A stretch of DNA of 64,000 nucleotides from Primula veris. Its lineage: Eukaryota > Streptophyta > Magnoliopsida > Ericales > Primulaceae. Below are positions 33,513 to 42,742 of this stretch, in pieces (the stretch's first letter is position 1; each line of letters begins with the position of its first letter). The notes beneath the pieces are model-generated. The model ran no database searches. It was given only the letters and a program-made list of their open reading frames with translations, and was not told the origin of the DNA. The position numbers and the translations under genes were made by a program. The stretch spans positions 1,984,001 through 2,048,000 of the forward strand of contig OY821751.1 in NCBI GenBank assembly GCA_963682055.1. Reading direction: 5' to 3'.

Positions 33513-35115
33513 ATGGTAACCCAGATTGGTAATAAGGAGGGCGAAGCTTCTAAACCTAGCTATGTTGCTGTTGTATCAGGTAAGTCATCTGGGTCTCTTT
33601 CTTTAGATAGTAGGGTTGATCTCAACTCTATTGAGATTAATGATATCCAGTTGCCACTTAGACAAAGTAGTAATAAGTGATCTGAACCTGCTGTTATTTT
33701 CTCTCATTTAGAATTACAAAGATCAGAGGTTCCTCTACAACTAGGGCTTATTGCTAAATTCAGTAAAGGTAGACCTAAAATTGAAAATATTAGAGAACAC
33801 ATTGCTAAAAATTGGGGACTACAGCAGATGCCCATTATTGGACTCATTGACTATAGACATGTTTTTATTAAAATGCTTAATATCAATGATTATAATAAGG
33901 CCTGGACTAGAACTTCTCATGAAATGGAAGGGGCTTTATATAGACTTTTTAAATGGACAATTGATTTTTCACTGTTCAGGGAATCAGCTATTGCACCAGT
34001 TTGGGTGAGACTTCCGTTACTGCCATTAAATTTCTGTGTTTTATCTTACCTTAAAGCTATTACCCAATCTCTAGGTGGTTTTCTAGAAGCAGATATAGCT
34101 ACACTCACACATGTAAGGCCTATGTATGCTAGGGTTTGTATTGAAATGGATTTATCAAAACCTAGGGTTAATAGAATATGGATTGGCTCCTCTTTAGAGG
34201 AGGAACATGGGTATTGGCAAAGGGTGGATTATGAAAAATCCCCAAAGTATTGTGACTTTTGCTGTCTTCAAGGGCATGAAAAATTTGAATGCAAAAGAGT
34301 AAGGAGTGATGTAGGATATAGTAAACAAGGAACCAATGAAAAAGAGGCAAATGCTAAAAAAAAATGAGAGTAAGACTGAAATAGTTGGTAATCAGGGAAA
34401 AAAAGTGGTTTTCAAGCAAGTATATATGGCTAAACAAAACAATAATGAAAAAGTTACTGAAGATAAAGAATCAAAAAAGAAATTTTTGAGAAAAGAAAAG
34501 GGTAAATGGGTAGAAGTTAACAGTGAGGAGGAACAAGAGCTTAATAATAACAAAATTATCTTGAATGAAAAAGCTGAAACCTCTAACATTGATAATATAA
34601 TGGTTGAACAACAAAAGATGCTTACAGTAAGGGAAGTCCCAGAAACTAATATAGAGAATACTTTTGAAACTCCTAAGGTCACAAGTAGTTACAGAGAAGC
34701 TCTTGAAACTGGGGGGTTAGGGTTAATAGGTGATACTCTTGGTCAATTTAAGGTAGATAGGGGGGAGAAGAATCAAAGTCAGTCACCTGACCTTATTTCT
34801 AATAGCCAAAGGTCTGTAAAAGCTAAGAAAAATGCAAGGAATAAGGCTAACAAGAAGGCTAAACTCACACTGTTGAACACATTTGAACCTTTAGAGAACA
34901 CTGTGGGTTTACATGAGGTTGAGGTTTTATTTTCAGCTACCAAAATGATGGACTCTCTTCATCTGGATTCCTGTGTGGGGGTGTCAAGAGAGCAAAAGGA
35001 GATGGGATATTACTCTGATGTTCCACCAAGGAAAAGAGGAGGGAAGCCACCTCAAAGATATTCACCTGAAGGTAAAATTACCAAGAAGGTACATTTTAAT
35101 AATTTAAATGCATAA
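33513..35115 (+). pseudogene. LINE ORF1 (DUF4283 / CCHC knuckle protein), disrupted
   Basis: From ATG 33513 the frame is stopped by TGA at 33678-33680, continues in the same frame to 34367, and then shifts at a run of nine A residues (about 34356-34364) into the frame that runs to 35115. Domains in order: a DUF4283-type RNA-binding fold (APVWVRLPLLPLNFCVLSYL), a zinc knuckle of the form C-x2-C-x4-H-x4-C (CDFCCLQGHEKFEC), then a lysine-rich tail. In this class ORF1 binds the element RNA. The two lesions should block a full ORF1 product. The A-run shift could be an old slip or, less likely, a sequencing error. Confidence 0.85.
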
Positions 35116-38100
35116 TTATCTTATTTGGAATGTCAGGGGTATAGCAAATGCCCTGTCTCAGGCACAACTTATTAAGTACATTAAGAAGTTTAAATTAGAT
35201 TTTTTTTCTTTATTAGAACCTATGTTATCTTTTGATAAGGCTCCCCCACTTGCTAACAAATTCAAAATGGATTCTGTGATTTCCAATACTAAGGAAGGGG
35301 GGAAAATTTGGTTTTTCCATAATAATAATATTGATATTAGTGTTATACTTATGACTTCCCAATCTATAACTATTAGGATTAATGCTCTTAAGCTTTCTTT
35401 TTTGACAATTGTCTATGCTAAATGCACTTATCTAGCTAGAAGAGAACTTTGGTATGATTTGACTAATTTAGCTTTGCATAATGAACCTTGGCAGGTTATA
35501 GGGGATTTCAATACTATTAGATATGATCATGAAAAGTTAGGTGGGAAATCTAAAGCTAGCGCTGATAAAAGTGATTTCATTGATTTCATTTCCAATAATT
35601 CCTTTATTAATATGCCTCACTCTGGATCTATTTATACTTGGAGTAGAATTAATCTTGGAAAGGTTATGTTTGAGCAATTAGATAGGGCCTTAGTAACACC
35701 TGTTTGGGAAGCTACTTTTAATAACATGAGACTTACTGTAGAAGAAAGAACTGTCTCAGATCACTCTCCTCTAATTCTCACTACCATTTCTGATAAAGCA
35801 TCTGGTCCTACTAACTTTAAATTTTTCAGGATGTGGACTACACATGAGGGGTTCAGTGAGATGGTTGCCAATAACTGGGGCATTCATAGTCACTTAGAGG
35901 GGCTGGACAATTTTTGTTTTAAGCTAAAAAGATTAAAAACTTGTACTAAAAAATGGAATAAGGAAGTTTTTGGTAATATACATGGCAATCTAGCCAAAGC
36001 TAAAGATGAATTGGTTTTTGCTGAAAATCAACTTGTCTCTATAGGGGACAGTTTTTGTGAAGAATACAGTAAAATCCTTACTAATTATAATGCTTTAGTT
36101 CTTCAAGAAGAAATTTTCTACAAACAAAAAGTTAGGATTAAATGGTTAAAAGAGGGAGACAGGAACTCAAAGTTCTTTCATCAAATGCTCAGACACAAAA
36201 GAGCCAAAAGCAAGATTTTAAGTATCACTTTGGCAGATGGTACCACTACTGATGATTTCAAGGTAATTCAAGGAGAGGCTGAAAATTTTTTTACATCACA
36301 CTTTGCCTTTTCTGATACCAATATGGATACTGCTTTATTTTCTGTTATTCCTACTTTGGTTACTGATAATGATAATAGTATGCTTACTATTCTTCCTAGT
36401 GAAGAGGAGATTAAAAAGGCTACCTTTGATATACCTATTGATTCTGCACCTGGACCAGATGGTTTTTCATCTGCTTTTTATATAACTTGTTGGAGTATTA
36501 TTAAAAATGATTTGATTAAAGCAGTCCATAGTTTTTTTAATGGTAAACCTTTGCCTTTGGCTGCTATCTCCTCTCTTATTGTGCTAATTCCTAAAGTGGA
36601 TAATCCCATTGATTTTACACAATTTAGACCCATTAGTTTATGTCAGGTTCTTTATAAATTGGTTTCAAAAATTCTTACTTCTAGGTTGGCTACAATCTTA
36701 CCAAAAATTATTTCTAACCCTCAAAGTGGTTTTGTTGAAGGGAGACTTATAACTGATGCTATTTTACTTGCCCAAGAGCTTTTTAAACATCTTGGAGAAA
36801 CTGTTAGGGGTGGTAATGTGGTTTTTAAACTAGATATGGCTAAGGCTTTTGATAGATTAAGCTGGTCTTTTCTTATTAAAGTGCTGGTATCTTTTGGTTT
36901 TAGCAGTGTATGGATTGATTTAATAATGAAATGTGTGGCCAATGCTAGATACTCTATTTGTTTAAATGGGGTTTCTTCTGGTTACTTTACCTCTGGAAAA
37001 GATTTAAAACAAGGTGATCCTCTCTCTCCTCTCCTTTTCATTATTGCTGAAGAAGTTTTAAGCAGGGGTTTGAGTGATCTAATGGCTAGGGGCAGTCTAT
37101 TGCCATATAAAACTTGTGCACAAGTGAATCCTATTTCTCATATCTTATTTGCAGATGATGTTTTAATTTTTGCTAATGGTAGCAAATCTAATTTAGAAAC
37201 CTTAATGTCTTTTATTAATAAATATGAAATGGCCTCTGGTCAATTGTTGAATAAAACTAAGAGTGTTTTTTTGACCTATAATGCTAAGCATGGAAGAAAA
37301 AATATTATTGCTAGAACCACAGGTTTCAGTGAGGGTCCTTTGCCCACTAAATATCTAGGTATTCCTTTACATTACACTAGACTCACTTCTGCTATGTATG
37401 ATCCTTTGGTTGACAAAATTGGTAAGAAAGTGGCTAGCTGGAAAGCTAACTTTTTATCTCCTGGAGCCAAGCTCACTCTTATTAAACATGTTTTATCTTC
37501 TGTTCCACTACATAATTTTGCTGTTTTAAATCCCCCTAAATTAGTCATTGATAAAATTGAAAAAAAATTTGCTAATTTCTTTTGGGGTGAGACTGATGGA
37601 CAGGTTAAACATCACTGGCTTAGGTGGGGTAAATTAGCTTGTCCTATGAATGAGGGGGGCATAGGTATAAGAAGTTTACATGAATTTATGAATGCTTTAC
37701 ATGCTAAAATGAGTTGGAGATTGCTTGAGATTGATTCTCCATGGACTATTTTCATGTTTCAAAAGTATTTCAGAAATAATCTTAATTGGAGTGATCCTAT
37801 TGTTAATGCTAAATCTTCTTGTGTGTGGAAAATGATTAACCCTTTCTTTAAGATTTTGGTGAATAACAGCTTATGGAATATAAAGGAAGGATCAATTAGC
37901 TTCTGGTATGAAAACTGGTTAGGTGATGGTACTCTCTGTAACTCTTTTAATGTTGTTTTCTCTAATGTTCTTTTAAACCAAGTCATTTCTTCTGGGGGTT
38001 GGGATACCAATATACTGTATCACATGGGGGGGAATGAACTTCTACTCAAAGTTACCAGAAAAACACTCTATCTGAGAGAAGGGGAAGATGTTAGATATTG

Positions 38101-39238
38101 GCCTTTCTCCTTTAATGGAGTTTTTACCTCTAAAATTTCTTATAATTTCATTAGAGATAAGAAACCTATTTTTAATATGGCCAAATATATTTGGAATTCT
38201 GTTTTGCCTACTAAAATTAGTATTTTCTCTTGGAAACTTTGGCATGATGCTATTAAATTGGATGAAGATCTTAAAAAAGTTGGAATTTGCTTAGTTTCTA
38301 TGTGTTCATGTTGTGATAATCATGCTCTTGATTCTGCTAATCATCTGTTTGGACATAGTGATATTAGCAACCAGGTTTGGACCTATTTCATCAAGGTTTT
38401 TGGTTATAATATATTTTTAACAAGTTGCTGGAAACAAAATATGGTGAAATGGTGCAACTTAAGTGACCAATCTCAAACAGGTATGTTGGCTTCTTTAGTC
38501 CCTTTCCTCATTGTATGGGAAGTTTGGTTAAGTAAAAATACAAACAGGTTTGATAATGAGAAAATGAATGTTGATAATATCATTAACAAAGTGATTAAGT
38601 GGCTTAGAGACCTAAACTCTTTACTCAAACCTAAAAAACCTGCTAATAATTTTCATTGCTTAACACTTAGTAACTTAAATGTCCAGCCTATATCTTGTAA
38701 AAGGAAAAAAGCTATGTTGGTATGGTGGAGTTGTCCACCTTCTGGTAGATTGAAACTTAATCTAGATGGTTCATTACTTAGTGATAAATCCAGTGGATGC
38801 GGTGGTATTTTAAGAGATAATAATGGTAATCTTATTCTGGCTTTTTCTTGCTATACTGGCAAAAATACTAATACTTATGCTGAACTTATGGCACTTAAAA
38901 ATGGTCTGTTTATCTGCTACACTTTTGGGATGACTAACATATTAGTAGAAACAGACTCTGAGATGATTGTAAAATGGTGGAATGGTAAATCCTCTCCTGG
39001 CATTAACTTTTCAAATTTATGGGAAGATATTACTATTTTAATGGACTATGTTTGTTTAACCATTAAACATGTTTTTAGAGAACAGAATCAAGTTGCTGAT
39101 GGGCTGGCTAAACTGGGTTCAAATGGTAAGGATTTTCTAACTTTCAGGGATATGGGCCTACCCAAGAGTGTCTATGCTTCTTATTATTTGGATCAAAATA
39201 GCACCCCCTGTCTGCGAGGTAATTATTTTAAAATATAG
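35108..39238 (+). CDS. LINE ORF2: endonuclease, reverse transcriptase, RNase H
   Basis: 1376 residues without a stop. The N-terminal APE-like endonuclease spans about 1-225 (WNVRGIANALSQAQ, LLEPM, VIGDFNTIR, SDHSPLIL). The reverse transcriptase spans about 470-760 (FRPISLCQVLYKLVSKIL, KLDMAKAFDRLSW, QGDPLSPLLF, catalytic FADD at 681-684). A zinc-binding zf-RVT region follows at about 1030-1110. A C-terminal RNase H spans about 1210-1345 (LNLDGS with D1220, YAELMAL, VETDSE, QVADGLAKLG). Catalytic acids are all present. ORF2 starts inside the end of ORF1: ATGCATAA holds both the ORF2 start and the ORF1 stop, so re-initiation after ORF1 is plausible. A C-terminal RNase H is typical of this plant L1 branch. 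Confidence 0.95.
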   Translation: MHNYLIWNVRGIANALSQAQLIKYIKKFKLDFFSLLEPMLSFDKAPPLANKFKMDSVISNTKEGGKIWFFHNNNIDISVILMTSQSITIRINALKLSFLTIVYAKCTYLARRELWYDLTNLALHNEPWQVIGDFNTIRYDHEKLGGKSKASADKSDFIDFISNNSFINMPHSGSIYTWSRINLGKVMFEQLDRALVTPVWEATFNNMRLTVEERTVSDHSPLILTTISDKASGPTNFKFFRMWTTHEGFSEMVANNWGIHSHLEGLDNFCFKLKRLKTCTKKWNKEVFGNIHGNLAKAKDELVFAENQLVSIGDSFCEEYSKILTNYNALVLQEEIFYKQKVRIKWLKEGDRNSKFFHQMLRHKRAKSKILSITLADGTTTDDFKVIQGEAENFFTSHFAFSDTNMDTALFSVIPTLVTDNDNSMLTILPSEEEIKKATFDIPIDSAPGPDGFSSAFYITCWSIIKNDLIKAVHSFFNGKPLPLAAISSLIVLIPKVDNPIDFTQFRPISLCQVLYKLVSKILTSRLATILPKIISNPQSGFVEGRLITDAILLAQELFKHLGETVRGGNVVFKLDMAKAFDRLSWSFLIKVLVSFGFSSVWIDLIMKCVANARYSICLNGVSSGYFTSGKDLKQGDPLSPLLFIIAEEVLSRGLSDLMARGSLLPYKTCAQVNPISHILFADDVLIFANGSKSNLETLMSFINKYEMASGQLLNKTKSVFLTYNAKHGRKNIIARTTGFSEGPLPTKYLGIPLHYTRLTSAMYDPLVDKIGKKVASWKANFLSPGAKLTLIKHVLSSVPLHNFAVLNPPKLVIDKIEKKFANFFWGETDGQVKHHWLRWGKLACPMNEGGIGIRSLHEFMNALHAKMSWRLLEIDSPWTIFMFQKYFRNNLNWSDPIVNAKSSCVWKMINPFFKILVNNSLWNIKEGSISFWYENWLGDGTLCNSFNVVFSNVLLNQVISSGGWDTNILYHMGGNELLLKVTRKTLYLREGEDVRYWPFSFNGVFTSKISYNFIRDKKPIFNMAKYIWNSVLPTKISIFSWKLWHDAIKLDEDLKKVGICLVSMCSCCDNHALDSANHLFGHSDISNQVWTYFIKVFGYNIFLTSCWKQNMVKWCNLSDQSQTGMLASLVPFLIVWEVWLSKNTNRFDNEKMNVDNIINKVIKWLRDLNSLLKPKKPANNFHCLTLSNLNVQPISCKRKKAMLVWWSCPPSGRLKLNLDGSLLSDKSSGCGGILRDNNGNLILAFSCYTGKNTNTYAELMALKNGLFICYTFGMTNILVETDSEMIVKWWNGKSSPGINFSNLWEDITILMDYVCLTIKHVFREQNQVADGLAKLGSNGKDFLTFRDMGLPKSVYASYYLDQNSTPCLRGNYFKI

Positions 39239-39971
39239 AAGGGTGTGACTTGATCTATCCCAATCTTTATAACCCATGAAGATTTATTTCTGAGGTTTAC
39301 TGTGCTCTAAAAAGGCAACTTTTCAAGGATGACTTGGTCTGAGAAAATGTTGTGCTTTGTTTTTATGCTAATTAGCTTTATTTTAGATTCAGATCTGAGA
39401 AAAATGTTATGCTGGGTGAAATGCTGAGCAAGATTGGATAAGCTGTTTGATTTCTGAGTTTTGGACTTTTCTGAGGCTTACTGAGTCTTCTTGGTCTGAA
39501 ATTTGTGTTTTCATTATGATTTCTAGTTTTTATCTTTTGGAATAGATGATATGACTAACATAGCAAGCTGTTTTATCAGTACAGCTTTATTTTGAATTAC
39601 TAATAGCTCTTTTTGGGATTTTTTTGCTGTTTTTCAAATAGCCAGATTCTATTTCCTAGGGCTGAGGTAATTGATCATAAATCTTATGCTTTTGATCATC
39701 TTGATCGTAGATATAAGGGGCGAGATAAGTATAGGGGTTATAAGGAGAAAAGCTGAGGTTGTAATCAATTCCCTTTGGTTTTAGGCTTTAGGATTTGGTT
39801 TCTTTTGATTTACGGCCTTGTACTCCCAAAAATGATGCTATATAGGTCTTTGTGTTTCTTCTATGTAATTTGCAAAATTTTTTGTCATTACTAGACTACT
39901 ATGGGGGTTTGTCCCATGGTAAGATATTCTGTTTTTGCTATTAATAAAGTTCTGGTTGAAAAAAATAAAAT

Positions 39972-39990
39972 AAAATAAAATTAATTTCCC
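39972..39990 (+). repeat. LINE target-site duplication, right copy
   Basis: Exact repeat of 33347-33365. Its A-rich start merges with the LINE tail, so the left edge could shift by a few bases. Confidence 0.85.
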
Positions 39991-40139
39991 GGAAATTGAA
40001 CCCAACTACTTGTAAGTCCTTGTTAAACGAATATTTTATTACAAGAGCTAGCATTTACCTAAATTATTACGGTAGTAAATGCCCGTTTGTCATCGGCTTT
40101 TTGTTAAAAATATGTTTCAAAATTGCACTTAATTTCTAC

Positions 40140-40480
40140 AATTAAATGGAAGAGTACCAAACAAGCAACATCTTGTTGACTAATGAATGCTTTTTAAAGT
40201 GATTATGAAGTGGAAAAAAAAAGAAGAAAAAGTAAAAGTAGAATAGTTTTTAGAATAATAATTCATTGACGGTTTGACACCTTGGTTGTCTTTTTAGACT
40301 TTATTCTTGCCAAAGTATGACCCATAAGAAGTTAAAAATAAAATAAAATAAAAACTAGAAAAGAAAAAGTCTTATTTGATTATAATACATTAACCTTCGC
40401 CTGTGGCATCATCATATAATTTGACTAATACAACTAGAAAAAAGCAAAAGAAAAGTAGGAAAAAGTAGATCTAAAATTTA
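40140..40480 (+). repeat. diverged duplicate of the WRKY upstream region
   Basis: Blocks here recur in order upstream of the WRKY gene. TACCAAACAAGC...ATC...AATGAATGC is at 40156 and 41941. ATTCTTGCCAAAGTATGACC (40303) matches GTTCTTGCCAAAGTTTGACT (42461). ATTTGATTATAATACATTAACC...GCATCATCATATAATTTGAC (about 40375-40425) matches the stretch at about 42551-42614. The MULE foldback and a CACTA MITE lie between the two copies. Confidence 0.7.
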
Positions 40481-40500
40481 TGTAAAATCTTAATTAATGA

Positions 40501-40509
40501 ATATCAAAG
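40501..40509 (+). repeat. MULE target-site duplication, left copy
   Basis: ATATCAAAG, repeated exactly at 41600-41608. Confidence 0.75.
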
Positions 40510-41599
40510 GGGGGAGATTCTTTATTAAATAGGCTGTTTACTTTTTCCTATAACAGACGTGGGATCCCACGTCTGTCACGTTGCTTTTTTTATTTTTTTT
40601 TTATTTTTTTTGATTTGTTCTAAAATATCAAAAACTTTTTCAATTTTATCCAAAAATTTCCCCAATTTTTTCCAATTTTATCCAAAAAAAAATATATCCA
40701 TCAAACTTCTTCATATTTCAGATTAATATATTTTTTTATCAAATCAACGTCACTCTCCCACTACAATTATCCCCAATTTTACAAAAAAAAAAAAAACCTC
40801 TCCCAATTTACCAAAAAAAAAAACATCCCCAATTTTACCCAAAAAAAACCCTAACCATCAACAATCAAATTCATTCCTATATCAAATTAATATATTTTTT
40901 TCTCAAATTAATATCACTCTATCACTACATTTATCCCTAATTTTACCAAAAAAAAAAATATCCCAATTTACCAAAATAAAACCTGTCCCAATTTTACAAA
41001 AAATAAACTCTAACTATCGACCACCAAACTAATTCATATATTCATATATAAGAATTAGTTTGATATAGGAATTAGTTTGATGGTTGATTGTTAGAGTTTA
41101 TTTTTTGTAAAATTGTGGGAGGTTTTATTTTGGTAAATTGGTATATATTTTTTTTTTGGTAAAATTGGGGATAAATGTAGTGGTAGAGTGATATTGATTT
41201 GATAAAAAAATATATTAATTTGATATACGAATGAGTTTGATTGCTGATGGTTAGCGTTTTTTTTTTAGTAAAATTGTGATGTTTTTTTTTGGTAAATTGG
41301 GAGATGTTTTTTTTTTGGTAAAATTGGGGATAATTGTAGTGGTAGAGTGACGTTGATTTGATAAAAAAAATATATTAATCAGAAGTTTGATGGATATATT
41401 TTTTTTTGGATAAAATTGGAAATTTTTTTGGATAAAATTGGGGAAATTTTTGGATAAAATTGAAAAAGTTTTTGATATTTTAGAACAAATAAAAATAAAA
41501 TAAAAAAAATAGCAGAGCAACGTGGCAGTGCCACGCAGACGTGGAATCTCACGTCTGTTATAGGAAAAAGTAAACAGCGTATTTAATAAAGAATGCACC
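40510..41599. mobile_element. long-TIR foldback, Mutator-like, non-autonomous
   Basis: 1090 bp, almost entirely two inverted arms of ~530 bp that meet near 41050. The ends pair as GATTCTTTATTAAATAGGCT on the left and AGCGTATTTAATAAAGAATG on the right, then TTTCCTATAACAGACGTG with its complement. The arms hold repeated TTTACCAAAAAAAA and CAATTTTATCCAAAAA words. The flanking 9-bp exact direct repeat (ATATCAAAG) is the size made by Mutator transposases. There is no transposase, and open frames across it are mirror-image artefacts. Transcription would give a ~500-bp double-stranded RNA. Confidence 0.85.
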
Positions 41600-41608
41600 A
41601 TATCAAAG
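41600..41608 (+). repeat. MULE target-site duplication, right copy
   Basis: ATATCAAAG, matching 40501-40509; the next base on each side differs. Confidence 0.75.
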
Positions 41609-41731
41609 ACGGATGATTATTCAACTGTATTTAACAACAAAATAGTACTAGTTGTTTTTCTTCAAAGTCGAAATAAGTAGAGTATATATATACATGTACT
41701 AACGTATTTTTACTTATAGATCAAAAGTAAT

Positions 41732-41915
41732 CGCTACAAAATTATATTTAATTTATTGAGAGTAAAAAGTTGTCACAAATCTGTCACTAATTTAAAAATT
41801 TGTCACAAATTAACTAAACTGTCAAAAAACGTCAAAAAAACCGTAGTTAGTAAGCTCGTAAAAAAAAATACCGTCACTAATCCCGTAATTATTTGGGTAT
41901 TTTTTTTTTTTAGTG
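41732..41915. mobile_element. CACTA-type MITE, copy 5
   Basis: Starts CGCTACAAAATT (CACTA with one change) and ends TTTTTTTAGTG, with AAT on both sides (41729-41731 and 41916-41918). Same orientation as copies 3, 4 and 6. It lies ~830 bp upstream of the WRKY start. Confidence 0.85.
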
Positions 41916-42474
41916 AATTAAAATTCCACTTCTTCTTGGTTACCAAACAAGCTAGATCTTCCCTCACCAATGAATGCCATAAAAAAATGACCATCTTCTT
42001 ACTTTATAAAAAGAGTGTAAAACTAGTCAAATGTGACCCTTGTTCCGAAAATCAGGCGAAACTTAGACTTATGGTAAATTAGGCGGGATTAAAAAATTAT
42101 ATTGCGATGATCAAACAAAATTATGGAAAACTAGGCCTTAGACTACTATCTTGCGGTGTTTACACATTTTAAAACAAAAATATTGCTATAGCATGATTTC
42201 AATATCGAAATAAAAATGATTGGTGACGTGACGAACTAGGTGGACCAATTATGGATTAAATAAAAATATAATATCAATATCGAAACAAAAATAATTTGTA
42301 CACTTAACCCGTCGTATCAGTGAGTAAGTTTTTTGGATGAATATATCATTTATCTTTAAACAATGATAAAAGAAAAAAGATGTAAAAATATAATTGTAGT
42401 AGGTTTTTAAAGAATAAAATATTTTAAAACAATGACAACCTGTATAGTCTCCTAGATTTTGTTCTTGCCAAAGT

Positions 42475-42480
42475 TTGACT
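42475..42480 (+). promoter_or_regulatory. W-box (TTGACT) upstream of the WRKY gene
   Basis: TTGACT, the WRKY-binding core, about 265 bases before the ATG. In the duplicate at 40140-40480 the aligned site reads ATGACC. Binding is not shown by sequence alone. Confidence 0.35.
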
Positions 42481-42742
42481 AATAAATATTTAAAAACTAA
42501 AATAAATAGAAAGAGAATAAGTCTTTACTAACTTGATAAAGAAAAATAATTTGATTAAAAACTAAAATAAATATTTTATAACCCTTAGCCGGTAGAATCA
42601 TCATCACATTTGACAAATAACAGACAGAAAAAAACAAAACCTTTCAAAAACTACAAAAAAATATCACGAAAAAAGGTCTACATATTCATTCATTTTCCTC
42701 TATAATTTTCCATTTATCTTTCTTTCTTTCTAATCACTAAAC

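Larger units (their letters stand above)
33366..39971 (+). mobile_element. L1-type LINE, near full length
   Basis: About 6.6 kb, bounded by an exact 19-bp duplication of the target. The 5' leader is CT-rich (CTCTCCACTCCCACATCTA). ORF1 spans 33513-35115 (broken) and ORF2 35108-39238 (intact). The 3' untranslated region is ~730 bp and ends GTTCTGGTTG plus an A-rich tail with T interruptions. The exact target duplication, full length and intact ORF2 suggest a fairly recent insertion. The element is T-rich on the coding strand, unlike the neighbouring genes. Confidence 0.92.

Noticed and set aside
41251..41601. 116-residue minus-strand open frame
   Set aside because: It lies wholly inside the inverted arms of the MULE foldback and is built from its simple repeated words; no domain and no mirror conservation.
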